64,000 nucleotides of DNA from Berberis thunbergii (taxonomy: Eukaryota > Streptophyta > Magnoliopsida > Ranunculales > Berberidaceae): assembly GCA_003290165.1 (NCBI GenBank), contig QNQO01001859.1, forward strand, positions 1 through 64,000, written 5' to 3'. The notes beneath the pieces are model-generated. The model did no database searches and was not told the DNA's origin. It worked only from the letters and a program-made list of their open reading frames with translations. A program made the translations under genes and the position numbers. Positions within the stretch are counted from its first letter, which is position 1. Every line of letters starts with the position of its first letter. Below are positions 46,950 to 59,974 of the stretch, one piece after another.

Positions 46950-47760
46950 ATTTTTGTAGATTATTTTGGATGCTCATCGGGTGGTATATTTCCCGATACT
47001 CCCCTTTACGTAAGCACAATTGTTAGATAAGTTTACACATATTAATCTCGTAAACCAATTTATAGAATATTGATGTAGATAATGCATTGGTGAGGAGATT
47101 TGCAGGGTTATTACCACATTGTTCTTTTGAAGCTCATGTGAGTAGAGGAACTGCATTGAAATGTGTTTCATTCAATTTCCTTCGTTGAAGTCTTCTTACA
47201 TTGCAGTCGACTGATCAATAAGTTTGTGTAATTGACACCCAAAAAATAGTTGTATTGCAACTCATAAATACAGAGTCTGCCTATGAGTAACCCTTATGAG
47301 GGTCAAACAGAGAATTTGAATATGCATAGTCAACTATGTGGGAATGGTTAGTTAAATCACAAGAATAAACTTATATCAATGATCCCATGAGGATATATGT
47401 GTCATGTCATGAAAATATCTATAAATCTATGCAAAAACTATACCTTGCTAATAAATGCACAAAAAATCTATATCAGTTTATGTACTTGGTGCCAAATATA
47501 ATAATGCATCGATGATACTCACATATGGTACTTCAGGACCAAGTATCATTTAATTGGTTGATACAAGTCTTCTTGAGATCTAAAGATCGGACGACTATGG
47601 AAGTACTAAGTGGATGAGAGTCGTTCGTGTTAAAAGTGTTACAAAATTTATCAATATACCTTGGTTGATGAACCGACATTCCACTAGTACAGTAGTACTT
47701 TACTCGATCAGCAAGCCGAGACAAAAGTTGTTCTTCCAAGGTCTTTAATTGCAAACAATA
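46950..47760 (-). pseudogene. Copia RT end and RNase H remnants
   Basis: Minus-strand pieces include YYCTSGMSVHQPRYIDKFCN, then STSIVVRSLDLKKD (the RT-to-RNase H passage of copia), and further down LGVNYTNLLISRL in the RNase H region and an ALLY-type relic. Stops are frequent. Copia RNase H follows RT on the same polyprotein. Assignment is by motif order. Confidence 0.65.
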
Positions 47761-48499
47761 TTTTCAAGGTCCAATAAGAGTTATATTATTAACATAAATT
47801 GCTAGTATGACAAAAACAATTAACGATGTCATAAGAAAGACATATAGTCAAATTTGGATAACCTTCATTACACAAATAATTGCTACCACAATTATACTAC
47901 ATTTTTCTGGAATGACTCAAATCATATAAAACATATTCTAGTTGTATTGAGTAATGACATTGCTTTAGGCAAAGTAAATCCTTCATGAAATTTCATGTAA
48001 ATAATTGTGTCTAAAAAATTAAATCCTTCAGGGATTTGTGTCTGAATTCTCATAAGTAGTTTCACATATCAAGTATTTAGAAACTATAATATTAAATGAA
48101 AATGTAGTTATATCAATAATAGTGGATATATTTTTATCAAATGTTGGGTTGTTGCAAGAACCCTTGTGCCACGAATCTTAACATATATCAGATATTTCAT
48201 TTTGTTTTATTACAAATACTCGTTTAAAACTACCAGGGTTTACACACTTAGGTGTTTGCATTATAATCAAGGGAACCCAATTTCACTTGGACAATATATT
48301 TCCTTTCTAGCAGACCTGATACCACTTTTGACAATATATTGTTATTTGGCCAATTATTTATTTGTCGATTTTATAGATACATGGTTTAATATCGGTATCA
48401 ATGCCCTTTTAATAATTCGGTAGCTACCATATATGTGAATATGTCATCCATGACAATTTGATTTGATATCACATTTCTTATGAATATATTGAAATCTCA

Positions 48500-49060
48500 T
48501 TATTATCAGGTACCTGAGCCTCTTCGGAGGCTTTCATCATAACTGCAGGGATATGAGCCTCTTCCAGGGCTTTTCAACATAACCTCTTTGGGAGCATTAT
48601 GTCATGCTACTATTGGAGCCATAACCTCTTCAGAACGTTATATAATGCTATTGCTAGAGCTTCATGACCTCTTCTGGAGTATCATGTCATGCTACTTTTG
48701 GAGCATCATGTACAACTTTTTCTAGAGTCTGTACAACTTTTGCAAGAGTTTCAAGCATTGCTTATTCAAGAGCATTAGGGCATGAATTTTACAAATTCTC
48801 CATTTTTGAAGAGTTGAATCTTTGGAACCTATAGGTCTGCCACACTTCTAACGTGCAACAAATTAATTAACTGCCTTATTCGAAGTTTGTCCATCAGGGA
48901 TACAAATTCGACCAGATGTCTACCACGCTTTTAGCATGTCATAGATTCAATGGCTGCCTAATTCAAACTTTGTCCTTTATGGAACATGTATACTCATAGC
49001 TAACACATATTTTAGGGTTCAAATGAGACAAAATAGAAGTATTCTAATTCCACACCACTC
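48500..49060 (-). pseudogene. Copia integrase-to-RT linker with internal repeats
   Basis: On the minus strand: GRPIGSKDSTLQKW (a conserved copia linker phrase) near 48840-48800, then about six degenerate repeats of an ALEEAHIPAV / ASEEAQVP type (48780-48510), then NNEISI. Plus-strand reading shows GAGCCTCTTC(C/G)(A/G)GGGCTTT-type repeats. Repeats in this linker are typical of some copia families. Broken by stops. Confidence 0.65.
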
Positions 49061-49310
49061 TATCTTCATATCTCCCCTTAACGGTAGGAATAAAGTCACA
49101 CTATGCAATTGAATAATATGCAATACTGTATGTTCCCAGATACTATTAGGTAGTCTAGACTACATGAGTAAAAGTCTTCCAACAAGGTGAAGATGTATAA
49201 CAGAATGGTTACCGTCCATACTAATGCAACTTTAGGCTTCTAACATTAGATGTAATGCATATATTTTGAATGTAAGTTTTAGGCTTTATACATACGTTTC
49301 TAATGTGAGC

Positions 49311-50909
49311 TGATAAAGGCATAATTAGGCTATTTTAGTACCATATTTATATATATATTTTTAGCTATTACTTGTTAATTATGGTACTAATTGCTATTTT
49401 CATGTTTGTGTAGGTTTACAATTACAATATTTTAAAATAGAAGCAACTTGGCAATTTAGGAATACTAATTGCACAAGGAATTCACACCAACAAGGAAACC
49501 ACATAAACAGGAAAACAAGAATAAAAGGGGGAAGATACCTGGCTTTGAGGGGATCCAACAACCCATCCAGCAATAGCATTCATCCATCGCCACCTCACCA
49601 AACCCTAGCCGCCATCACCCATCCTCACCAATCCGCAACCAACACATCCACAGCTTCCATCGCCATCACAACCACAGTCTCAGTTCATCATCCACGCTTG
49701 CTACCAGAGCTATCCACCTTCATCGTCCTCTCATCACAGTCACAGACCACCACCCTCGCCCGTTTCATCTCTCTCTCCACCCACCTGATCTCCATCTCTT
49801 TCACTTTCACCGTTCGCCAACTCCGACCACCTTCGTTCACATCGCCCTGTCCATCTGATTTCTCTCTTACGAAGTGAAGCAGAAAGCGAAGTGGAAGAAG
49901 CAGAGAGACTTAAGGAGCAATTTACGTGAGGGAGGTGAAGGAGCAGATCGCGAAGAGAAAGAGGATTCTCTTATGCTATTTGCACCCTAGCTTCTATTCA
50001 GTACCACCACGGATCAGTGTTTTGTTTTCATCTCTAAACATCTCTTTCTCTTATTTTAGTTTGATTATTGATTATGGATTACTGTTTGAACATAATTAAT
50101 ATGTCTAGCTAAACTCATCTTAGTTAGGGGTGAATTCGAAGCCCCGAATATGTGCTTTATAAATTAACTGAATTTAATCTTCCTTGCTATTAGTGATTGT
50201 GTTTTGCTTAACTGCTTTATAGAAAACTTTTCTTTGTATGTTCGTTAAGGTAGCCAACTTAGTAAGCATGCTAGGATTTGGGGCTAGAGTAGAGGAGAGT
50301 TTCACTTAATTGTTATGATTTTGTACTCACAAGTAGTAAATACCAAGGAACGTTGGTAAGGTTAAGTCAAAACCTAGGCAAGAACAAGAAGCTGATCATA
50401 CTTGTGATTGCCTAGTCAGTGTTCATATTTTCCACAAAACCTAATGATCTTAGATTGCTATTTAACTTGCGATTCCTGTTTCGATAGCATGATAAGAATA
50501 GTTTGAAAGCGACGCTTAGTTTAATTCAACGAACTTGGGAAAATAATAAGATTAATGCAGTGCGGTCACGGTTAGTCTTGAGCATTGTCTCTCACGAGTT
50601 AGCAAGTGAGTATTGAAGATTAATTTATAAGCATGTGTTTGGTGTGTGGAGATAAACCCTTAGCTAATTTCTCATATTTGTCATCTCTTTAGTTTATTAT
50701 CTTTACATTAATTTTCGTAGTTATTTTCATAATTTAATTTAGAAATCCAATCCCCTTTTATTTAATTAATTAGGTTGTTAGTTGTCTTTTAATTATTATT
50801 AGTGTAATTAACAAGCCCTCTAATCCTCGGTCTAGAACAATCCCTACTTATTCTATACTACAAATCACAAAGCATGGTATTAAGTTGTGTGCTATTAAAT
50901 AGCGCATCA
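49311..50909 (+). repeat. 5' LTR of the Athila-like element
   Basis: TGATAAAGGCATAATTAGG to GCGCATCA. It contains a 110-codon open frame (49545-49877) that also occurs in the 3' LTR and is LTR sequence, not a gene. Confidence 0.95.
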
Positions 50910-50914
50910 ATTTT

Positions 50915-50934
50915 TGGCGCCGTTGCCGGGGATT
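50915..50934 (+). promoter_or_regulatory. Primer-binding site (tRNA-Asp type) of the Athila-like element
   Basis: TGGCGCCGTTGCCGGGGATT lies five bases after the LTR end. This matches the 3' end complement of tRNA-Asp, as in Athila-type elements. Confidence 0.85.
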
Positions 50935-51025
50935 TGAAAAGTTGTTGATTACTTAATTAGTTTTTATTTATTTATTTTTATTTTTATTGATTTTTTCTTT
51001 CTTTTTTTATTTCAGGTACTAGTTC

Positions 51026-52276
51026 ATGCACTATAAGAGATCCAAGGAAAACTTAGTAGAATACGATTCAGAGCCTGAGAAAACATTTAGAAGAAGAAGA
51101 AGAGAAACAAAAGAATTACAAACATCTAGCTTTGAATCTGAATCTGAAGAGTTCGACATGGGAGATAATAGATCTATTAAAGAACTTTCGGCATCCACCT
51201 TGGACAATGCCGCACCCTTGTGCATTCAGTACCCATTAGCCGCACAGGGCAAGACTGAGTCATTCGAGCTGAAATCCAGTCTACTTCATCATATTCTGAA
51301 GTATCATGGTCTTTCTATGGAGGATCCAAATAAACATTTAAAGGAATTTGAAGTTGTATGCTCCAGTATGACGCCAATAAATGTGGATGAAAACATCCTA
51401 AAATTGAGAGCATTTCCCTTTTCTCTGGCTGATAGGGCTAAGGATTGGCTCTATGAACTACCTTCTGGAACAATATATTCTTGGGAAAGCATGAAAAAGG
51501 TGTTTCTAGAGAAATTCTTCCAAACTTCCAAAATTATCTTATTGAGGAAGAAAATCAGTGGCATACAACAAGGTCCAGGAGAATCATATTTGGCTTACTA
51601 TGAGCGCTTCAAAACTCTCATAGCATCATGCTCGCAGCATCAAATGAAGGAGGAGCTCCTGATTCAATACTTTTATGAGGGATTGCTTCCTCTTGAGCGA
51701 CAGATGTTAGATGCAGCGGTAGGAGGAGCTTTGGTTGATAAAACTTCAGTAGCAGCAAAAACTTTGATAGCAAACCGAGCCTTAAATGCCCATCAGTATG
51801 AAGGAATTGGAGAGCCTTCACAACAAGTCAATGAGGTAAGTACTAATTATAGTTTGGAAGCTCAAATGGCTAATCTTACCTCACTTGTGACTCAGGCCCT
51901 AGGAAAGCCGAATATGCTAGGAGTTGCACATGTTTGTGGCGTGTGTACAAAGCCAGGGCATCCATCTGATCAATGTCCTCAACTGATTGAGAATGGCGGT
52001 TGGGAGAATGTCAATGCAATAGGTTTTCAAGGGCAAAATCACTATAGGAATAATCCTTATTCGAACACCTACAATGAAGGTTGGAGAAATCACCCAAGTT
52101 TTGGATGGAGAAATTCAGAACAACCTCAATAACAGACTTCGAATCGGCCACCCCCTGGTTTCTTTCAAGGACCACCTGAACCACCTCAGCACAATTCAGG
52201 TATGTCACTTAATTATGATGAGATTCTGAAATCATTAACTATTTTTTAGCAGAATCAAGCAAAAGATATAGCAGAT
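51026..52276 (+). pseudogene. Gag of the Athila-like element
   Basis: The frame opens at ATG 51026 about 90 bp after the primer site. It has a charged N-terminus, then the Retrotrans_gag region (LRAFPFSLADRAKDWLYELP and ESYLAYYERFKTLI, about residues 133-200), then a C-x2-C-x4-H-x4-C knuckle CGVCTKPGHPSDQC (near 51935-51980). The frame is stopped by TAA at 52130-52132 and TAG at 52247-52249, after which the same frame continues into protease. Gag forms the particle. With two stops close to the gag-protease boundary the full polyprotein cannot be made without readthrough. Confidence 0.9.
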
Positions 52277-53728
52277 TTGAAGCTACAGATGGGACAAATA
52301 GCTGAGTTTATTGGACAAATTTGCAAGCAAGGAAAACTTCCTAGTTCTACCACTCCAAATCCGAAGGGCAGGTTTGAAACTGCAAAAGCAATTACATTGA
52401 GGAGTGGTATGCAGATTGAGAATGAGCCAATAGTCCCTAAACAGAGTCGAAATAAGAAAGCTGAGTTACAGAAGGATGATTCATCCATCATTGAAACACC
52501 AGAACTCCAAGGTAAGAAGGTGAGCATTCCAAATTCAGTTTTTGCTAATCTTGTTCCACCTTTTGTGCCTTTTCCAGGTAGGTTTGCCAAATCTAGGAAA
52601 GATGAACAGGATAAGGAAATTTTGGAAACCTTCCGAAAAGTCCAAGTCAATATTCCGCTTCTTGATGCTATTAAGCAAGTGTCTAAGTATGCAAAATTTT
52701 TGAAGGAGCTTTGCACAACAAAGAGACGTCTTCGAGACGGAGAGGTAGTTAAAGTAAGTGAGAATGTCCCCGCAGTTCTTCAAAGGAAGTTGCCACCAAA
52801 ATGTAAGGATCCAGGTAGTTTCACTATCCCTTGTGTTATCGGTAATACTAAAATTGAAAATGCAATGTTAGACTTAGGTGCTTCAATTAATGTTATGTCG
52901 TATTCTATTTATCGATCTATGAATCTTGGGAAGTTAAAAAATGATGGTGTTATTATTCAATTGGCTGACCGTTTTAATGCATATCCTCGAGGTTTGTTGG
53001 AAGATGTGTTAGTGCAGGTTAACCATTTGATATTCCCAGCAGATTTCTATGTGCTTGAGATGGAAGATTCGGAATTTTCAGCACCTTTGCCTCTTCTTTT
53101 AGGGCGCCCCTTCATGAAAACTGCGAAGACAAATATTGATGTACATGCGGGGAAACTGGCCATGGAATTTGATGGTGATGTGATTGGCTTCAACATCTTT
53201 GAAGCCACGAGATATCATGATAAAAATCATTCTTGTTTTTCTATCAATGTGAATGACAATTTGGCCCAGAAATTGTCAGACCTAAAAAACGAGGATGAAC
53301 TTGAGACCAACATCACTACTGTCGTTGGATATGAGAGCAATGGAGTTCCCTATGACACAAAGAAGTGGAAGAAATTTCAGTTGAATGAGCTTGAAAAGAT
53401 TCAAGATGAGGCTTATGGTAGTAAAAACAATTATAAGGAGAACGCCATAGTTTTTCATGATCAAATGATCCATGGAAATACTTTTATCATTGGAATGAAA
53501 GTCTTGCTTTTCCAATCATGTCTTAGAACTGGTAAGTTACGTTCTGAATGGGTTGGTCTTTTTATTATTACTAATGTTTTTCCCCATGGTGCTATACAGA
53601 TTAAGAGTGTCACAACCGGGAAGGAGTTTAAAGTGAAACATCATCGATTTAAGCCCTATTATGAGTCATTTGTGGGGCATGACGTGGAGGACGTATCACT
53701 CCATGTTTCCACTTATTCTGAGGATTAA
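52277..53728 (+). pseudogene. Protease fused in frame to integrase C-terminal domain
   Basis: A 483-codon frame in the same phase as gag. Protease core: MLDLGASINVM (active-site D-x-G-A at about 52871), then LPLLLGRPFMKTAKTNID. After about residue 345 (nt ~53310-53385) the text switches to the integrase C-terminal region: QLNELEKIQDEAYGSKNNYK, MKVLLFQSCLRTGKLRSEW, NVFPHGAIQIKS and FKVKHHRFKPYYE. RT with YVDD, RNase H and the integrase D-D-E core are all missing, yet the frame stays open across the joint. The deletion removed over 3 kb compared with a complete element. It cannot replicate on its own. Confidence 0.88.
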
Positions 53729-55592
53729 TTGGAGATACCGTTAGGCTGCACGACGTTAAGACAAACGCTTTTTGGGAGGCAACCCAATTGGATTTGTTTT
53801 CTTTATCATTTTATTTTATTTTCGTAATATTTGCTTTTGTTTGTTAGTAGTTTGTTTTTCCGCATTTAAATCTTTCATTGCATGTGCTATAATCTATTAA
53901 CATTGAGGACAATGTTAGGTTTAAGTGTGGGAGAACAACACATTGTTTTATTTAAAAAAAAAGTGTCAGACCCTTTAAAATATATATATATATATATGTT
54001 GGTTTTTATTTTCTTTGTTGGTATTAGTGTCATAAAAATAAAATAAAAATAATAAAAATTAAATTATAGTTGTTTTGAGTCTTAAGATATTTTCCAACAC
54101 AATGATGAGATTTGATTTTTAATTGCATGACTTTAAGATGATTTATAAACATGATTCAAGATCTAATATTATTCATTGGTTAATGCTTATTTATGGTTAT
54201 CATATGCAAATTCACATGTAATCAATTTAGTAATTGATACTCATAGCATGTTTAGTTGAATTTAACTCATTATGACCAATATGTGAGTTTTGAGCCTATT
54301 GTTCCTTTGATTTTGAGAGTTTTTAGTTAGGTTATCTTTTATTTCTTTTGTCAATAATAATTCGTTGCATTATCTCAATTTTGTTTGCTTTGGTTGCTAC
54401 TTGGATTGCTTTCAAAATTAAGAATTAAACACCTAGAACTTGTATTAATTTCATTCAAAGCATCATATTGAATTGCACGACATGCTTGACATAATAAAGG
54501 CACCTAGTTTCCACCATTGCCAAATAAGCTCGATCCATAATATTTTTCTTTTAGGTTAACCCCATTGAGCCTGTTATTAAGCCTTTTATTTCATTACCCT
54601 CATTCTCTATCCCCTAACCTAATAAAACGAGTGGCGCATAATTTGATTTGCAGATACTTTATTGTGGTTCAAGGTATGTTGAAAAACAAGTGTGGGGGAA
54701 GACCCTTCTGGTAGACAGTTCAAAAAGAAAGAATTGCAAAAAAAAAAAAAAAAAAAAAAAATTGAAAAAAAAAAAGTTACAAAATGGATACAAGTCCTTA
54801 TCTTTATCCATTCAGTATTACAGTACTATACAGATAGTTCAATTATTTTCAATAGATACAAAATAATTGTTGAAGCTCTTCATTATCAATGAGCCACCTC
54901 GTCATTTTTCCACTTATGTCTTGAACCATATGATTCTTTGCTAATGTCTCTAATCTTAATGCATGCTTTCACAATTTCTTCAAGCCCTTTGAAAATTTCA
55001 TATCCGTTCTTTTCTCTTCCCTTGACCCCTGGCCCCATTACAACCTGAATTAAGACCTTTTGATTGAGTGTGTCTTGCAATGTCACGATGTGAAGATTCG
55101 AATGAGGTATGAGCATATGGTGTCCCTAGTTCTTGCATTCAAGTAGTAGCATTCCTTCCATGAGATCATATATCTAAAAAAAAAAAAAGGTCAGAAAATG
55201 CCATTCGTTCTTGTTATATCATATGTGAGCTATTTGTTTCCCTTTTACATCAATCCTCTCACATATAACTAGAATAGGAAGAGTGGTTTTACCAAATAAT
55301 CAATGAAAAAGAAAAGAGTGCATCCAGTGAGATTTTTGGGTTAATTCTTCTTGGCACGCGCTTGAGTTTCACAGTCACTTGGATTGATTTAATTGTAAAT
55401 TTTTATATCATTTCTATGAACGTGTATTAATTTTCGAATGATTGGGATTTAATCTTGTGTTTACAAAGAATCTTAACATGTCATGATCCGTTGAAAATCT
55501 CTGAGACAAATGTTGGAAAGTATAGATTGAGTCTTTTATTTTTGTTTCTTGGATTTGCTCGAGGACTAGGAAAGGATAAGTGTGGGGGAATT
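53729..55592 (+). other. Non-coding tail of the Athila-like element before the 3' LTR
   Basis: Contains GAGGACAATGTTAGGTTTAAGTGTGGG at 53905-53931 and a second AAGTGTGGGGGAA just before the 3' LTR, purine-rich motifs typical here. A 20-A run lies near 54739. No env-like ORF was recognised; a minus frame at 54886-55116 has no domain. Confidence 0.5.
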
Positions 55593-57193
55593 TGATAGGG
55601 GCATAATTAGGCTATTTTAGTACCATATTTTTATATATATTTTAGCTATTACTTGTTAATTATGGTACTAATTGCTATTTTCATGTTTGTGTAGGTTTAC
55701 AATTACAATATTTTAAAATAAAAGCAACTTGGCAATTTAGGAATACTAATTGCACAAGGAATTTACACCAACAAGGAAACCACATAAACAGGAAAACAAG
55801 AAGAAAAAAAGGGGGGAAGATACCTGGCTTTGAGGGGATCCAACAACCCATCCAGCAATAGCATTCATCCATCGCCACCTCGCCAAACCCTAGCCGCCAT
55901 CACCCATCCTCACCAATCCGCAACCAACACATCCACAGCTTCCATCGCCATCACAACCACAGTCTCAGTTCATCATCCACGCTTGCTACCAGAGCAATCC
56001 ACCTTCATCGTCCTCTCATCACAGTCACAGACCACCACCGTCGCCCGTTTCATCTCTCTCTCCACCCACCTGATCTCCGTCTCTTTCACTTTCACCGTTC
56101 GCCAACTCCGACCACCTTCGTTCATATCGCCCTGTCCATCTGATTTCTCTCTTACGAAGTGAAGCAGAAAGCGAAGTGGAAGAAGCAGAAAGACTGAAGG
56201 AGCAATTTGCGTGAGGGAGGTGAAGGAGCAGATCGCGAAGAGAAAGAGGATTTTCTTCTGCTATTTGCACCCCAGCTTCTATTCAGTACCACCACGGATC
56301 AGTGTTTTGTTTTCATCTCTAAACATCTCTTTCTCTAATTTTAGTTTGATTATTGATTATGGATTATTGTTTGAACATAATTAATATGTCTAGCTAAACT
56401 CCTCTTAGTTAGGGGTGAATTCGAAGCCCCGAACATGTGTTTTATAAATTAACTGAATTTAATCTTCCTTGCTATTAGTGATTGTGTTTTGCTTAACTGT
56501 TTTATAGAAAACTTTTATTTGTATGTTTATTAAGGTGGCCAACTTAGTAAGCATGCTAGGATTTGGGGCTAGAGTATAAGAGAGGTTCACCTAATTGTTA
56601 TGATTCTGTACTCACAAGTAGTAAATACCAAGGAACGTTGGTAAGGTTAAGTCAAAACCTAGGCAAGAACAAGATGCTGATCATATTTGTGATTGCCTAG
56701 TCAATGTTCATATTTTCCACAAAACTTAATGATCTTAGATTGCTATTTAACTTGTTCCTGTTTAGATAGCATGATAAAAATAGTTTGAAAGCGACGCTTA
56801 GTTTAATTCAACGAACTTGGGAAAATAATAAGATTAATGCAGTGCAGTCACGATTAGTCTTGAGCATTGTCTCTCACGAGTTAGCAAGTGATTATTGAAG
56901 ATTAATTTATAAACATGTGTTTGGTGTGTGGAGATAAACCCTTAGCTAATTTCTCATCTTTGTCATCTCTTTAGTTTATTATCTTTACATTAATTTTCGT
57001 AGTTATTTTCATAATTTAATTTAGAAAATCCAATCCCCTTTTATTTAATTAATTAGGTTGTTAGTTGTCTTTTAATTATTATTAGTGTAATTAACAAGCC
57101 CTCTAATTCTCGGTCTAGAACAATCCCTACTTATTCTATACTACAAATCACAAAGCAGGGTATTAAGTTGTGTGCTACTAAAATAGTGCATCA
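55593..57193 (+). repeat. 3' LTR of the Athila-like element
   Basis: TGATAGGGGCATAATTAGG to GTGCATCA, matching 49311-50909 with scattered single-base differences and a few short indels. Confidence 0.95.
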
Positions 57194-57237
57194 GCGTCGG
57201 GCTTCCAACATTAAATATGATGCGTATATGTTGATAT

Positions 57238-57821
57238 CAGTGTTCTAAAAAGTGTTAGGTGGTGGGCGACCGGCGAGCAGGTGCTTAGAACCAGGGGCTT
57301 AGGCGGGTGCCTAGGCGGTTTTAGGTTTTGTATTATAAATTTAATAATTTACAAAAATTAAGCATAATGCATTATCAATTTAATGCCAATATACATATGC
57401 AAAATTTAAAAACATGAAAAATTAACAATCATAAACAAAATTTATTAAAACTCAAATGGTTGAAGTTGGTCATGATGAGTACTTTATACAAAGTTGAATT
57501 TATGGACAAATATCTAAACCTACTCTTTATTTTTCTTCAAATTACATGAATGACATCAGTCATGTTTGATAAAATCTACATTACTAAAATTGGTACCGGT
57601 AGATCCTTTGAGAATTCCATTAAGTAATCATCATTTGCTACATTCAGACATATATTGAATAAAAAATAATTAAATTGTTTATTTCAAAAAAGGGGGAAAA
57701 AATAACACAATCATCCTTATTTAAAAAAAAAAAACTCGCCCAGACCGCCCAGCCATTAATCTGGGTGTTTTTCTAAAGCCTAACGCCTTGGTGGCCGCCT
57801 AGGCCTTTTTTTAAAACACTG
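57238..57821 (-). mobile_element. hAT-type non-autonomous element, copy 1
   Basis: The left end CAGTGTTCTAAAAA and the right end TTTTTTTAAAACACTG are inverted repeats. Subterminal GGCGGGTGCCTAGGCGG and GCCGCCTAGGCC blocks face each other. The interior matches copy 2 (59983-60660) in inverted orientation (ACCGGTAGATC and AATCATCATTTGCTAC here). 8-bp flanks GTTGATAT/ATTAACAT match only partly. Confidence 0.8.
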
Positions 57822-57822
57822 A

Positions 57823-58840
57823 TTAACATAAAACAAGTTTCTTTAGAAACTGTAATAATAAATGGTGAGCTCTTCCAGAGCCTTCAAGAAATTGCATATG
57901 TCCAACTATGATAGACACCCTTTGTGTCGTAAAAGTCAGTGTTGAGAAAATTTTCTGACTTGTCAATAAATTATGGGTAGTGACACTGACAATTAAACAA
58001 ATATGAGTGTCCATCATTTGTAGTTTATAAACCATATCTTCAAAGGAAATGTATGAAGTAAATAAATCAAACAAAACATAATATATTGCATATGTTTCAC
58101 AAGTAGCAGATGGTTTAGACCTTTTGAGGTGGTTTATAAAACAAGTATTAAACATGTAGCAACATGGTGGTAACCACCGTTGCTGGGGTGAGTACTTTAA
58201 CTAATTGCTATCTCTGCTGGAGCGACCTCATACTTAGGGGTATTTATGTTTTTTTATTTTCTCTACCTCTATCTTTTTGACAGCTCTAAAATTGACACAA
58301 ACTACAGAAAATATCAGAGACCATGATTTTTCATTAGATCCTTTGCTATGTCTGATATTATATCTATATAAGTAACTAACTCAAAACTATGAGTAAAGTA
58401 AGACTCTCGATTTTACTGCAACGAGAGTAAATTCAAATAATGAAAATAAATAGTGACTATTATCTCTCCATGGTGTTAAAGTTGTCTATTTGGTTTTAAT
58501 GTAATCTCGATATTTATCTACTGCCATTTTGGTACACAACAAACATGTGACCAATATCCTTTGCATGAGTTTTATTATTGTACCAGGAAGGAGCTTTGAA
58601 CCACGTGGTAAGTGTTGTGACTACCTCTATTGGGGTAATCACCTCTGTTGAAGTAACTGTTATAATCATCTCTCTTAGAGTGATTATTTGACTACCTCTT
58701 CTGGAGTAATTACTGCGATTACCACTTCTAGGGCTACCACTTCAAGAGTTGCCATCTTATATATAAGTTATTCACCTATAAGAGGCGTACCACTTCGTCA
58801 ATAGAATAACTCTCTATGAGATGTGTAATGCACGTGACAT
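57823..58840 (-). pseudogene. Copia gag region remnant
   Basis: Short minus-strand frames. 58565-58760 on minus has repeated Gly/Ser/Arg-type codons of a degraded basic, zinc-knuckle-side gag region (YSRRGSQ and NRSN pieces). Assignment depends mostly on position between the 5' LTR and the pol relics. No intact domain. Confidence 0.4.
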
Positions 58841-59570
58841 GTCACTTAAGAAGTAAAACCCACATATATATATATAGATTTTGCAAAATTTATATGGTTG
58901 GGTATATAAAAATTAGGTATAGTTAACTTTATTTTGTATACCAGATCTGTTTGTTTCACAAACATTATTTTAAGTAAGCTTGAAGTAGCAATATTTGTCA
59001 AAAGATTCATGTCTGGCAATAAAGTGATTATAATAAATATCAATTTGGATAAAAACAATTATGCGCACACTTCAATGTAATTTGATGAATTGAAGTTACC
59101 ACGAGTAGAAAGGAATCCACCTAGGAAACCAAAAACCACATTGAAAGCGTACAATACAACATTTAACACTCTGATTAATAAGAACACATTGGCACGCTTA
59201 CCCATATCATTCACATGAACTTAACTCAGCACCACCTAGCTTCCCACCAATTTTTTTTTCATTGGCTTCATTTCTCAAAACCACAAGGAAAAACCCATTG
59301 TTTTAGAGACAGGTAGGTCTCTTGCACATACTTTGATGTTTGACATGCTAATTTCCCTAACTCTCTATGTCTGGTTTCTTAACCCAGTTTCCAACAAGAT
59401 GTTGGGTTCTAAGAGAAATTAGTGAAGAATATAAACAACACAAAGATGTGGAAGCTCCAACAGAGAAATATGCTAGATATATTTGAGGTTAGGCCTATAA
59501 ATTGGATGTTATTTAATGAATATACTTTAATAGTTTGATGAAAAAATAATTAATTTGAAACCATAAGCAA
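58841..59570. other. Copia-internal sequence without a recognised gene
   Basis: AT-rich. The frame at 58846-59058 (minus) shows no domain. Confidence 0.4.
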
Positions 59571-59720
59571 GCTCAAGAACTTCACCAGCAAGGTAATACT
59601 TGAGCATGACACATAGGTATACGAGGGCATCAGTGTCGATCAGTTTGGCATGGTTTTCGGCTTTGAGAAACTTGGTGATTTTGACTGTGGGGAGCTGGAG
59701 TTCGGCCTTAAAAGGCCTCT
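59571..59720 (-). pseudogene. Histone H2A fragment
   Basis: The minus strand reads KAELQLPTVKITKFLKAEN, then ALVYLCVMLKYYLAGEVLEL. This is collinear with the H2A core (KAGLQFPVGRIARFLKAG, then APVYLAAVLEYLAAEVLEL). The sequence ends in YG and leaves homology just where plant H2A genes often have an intron, so it may be a DNA-level copy of one exon rather than a retrocopy. The upstream frame is broken (TAA before the Lys). Key residues of the histone fold are replaced, so it is a decayed fragment. Confidence 0.75.
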
Positions 59721-59974
59721 AGATGAGAGTCGACGCGATTGGCTAGCTACGCTCACCTTTCGTTGTTTCTTAAAAAATAGTTTTGGAGAAGATCAATGTC
59801 AAGAAAAAAGAGAGGAAAGAAATCGATGAGGTATTAATGTTGTCTCAGTTTTGGGCCTTTCTCTTCTTGGTTATTCTAGTGGGTTAATTTTTTTTTTCTT
59901 TATGTGGGTGGTGTATTCATGATGAAATTCAGCCTATAATTTGTCCAATTATCAGTACCACCATCGATGATATC

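Larger units (their letters stand above)
49311..57193 (+). mobile_element. Athila-like Ty3/gypsy element, internally deleted
   Basis: LTRs of 1.6 kb at 49311-50909 and 55593-57193 start TGATA and end GCATCA. The primer site after the 5' LTR matches tRNA-Asp. Gag, protease and the integrase C-terminal domain are present; RT, RNase H and the integrase catalytic core are gone. The purine run AAGTGTGGGGGAA precedes the 3' LTR. The LTRs look about 96-98% identical in the stretches compared by eye, so this is the youngest large insertion here. Flanks TGAGC (left) and GCGTC (right) do not form a clear target duplication. It lies inside the copia integrase region. Confidence 0.93.

Noticed and set aside
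49545..49877. 110-codon ORF in the Athila 5' LTR (also at 55830-56162)
   Set aside because: Present in both LTRs; it is LTR sequence kept similar by the element's recent age, with Ser/Thr/Pro/His-rich composition and no domain.
49306..57198. Target-site duplication for the Athila-like element
   Set aside because: TGAGC and GCGTC do not match; the flanks may have changed or recombination between elements occurred, so none is claimed.
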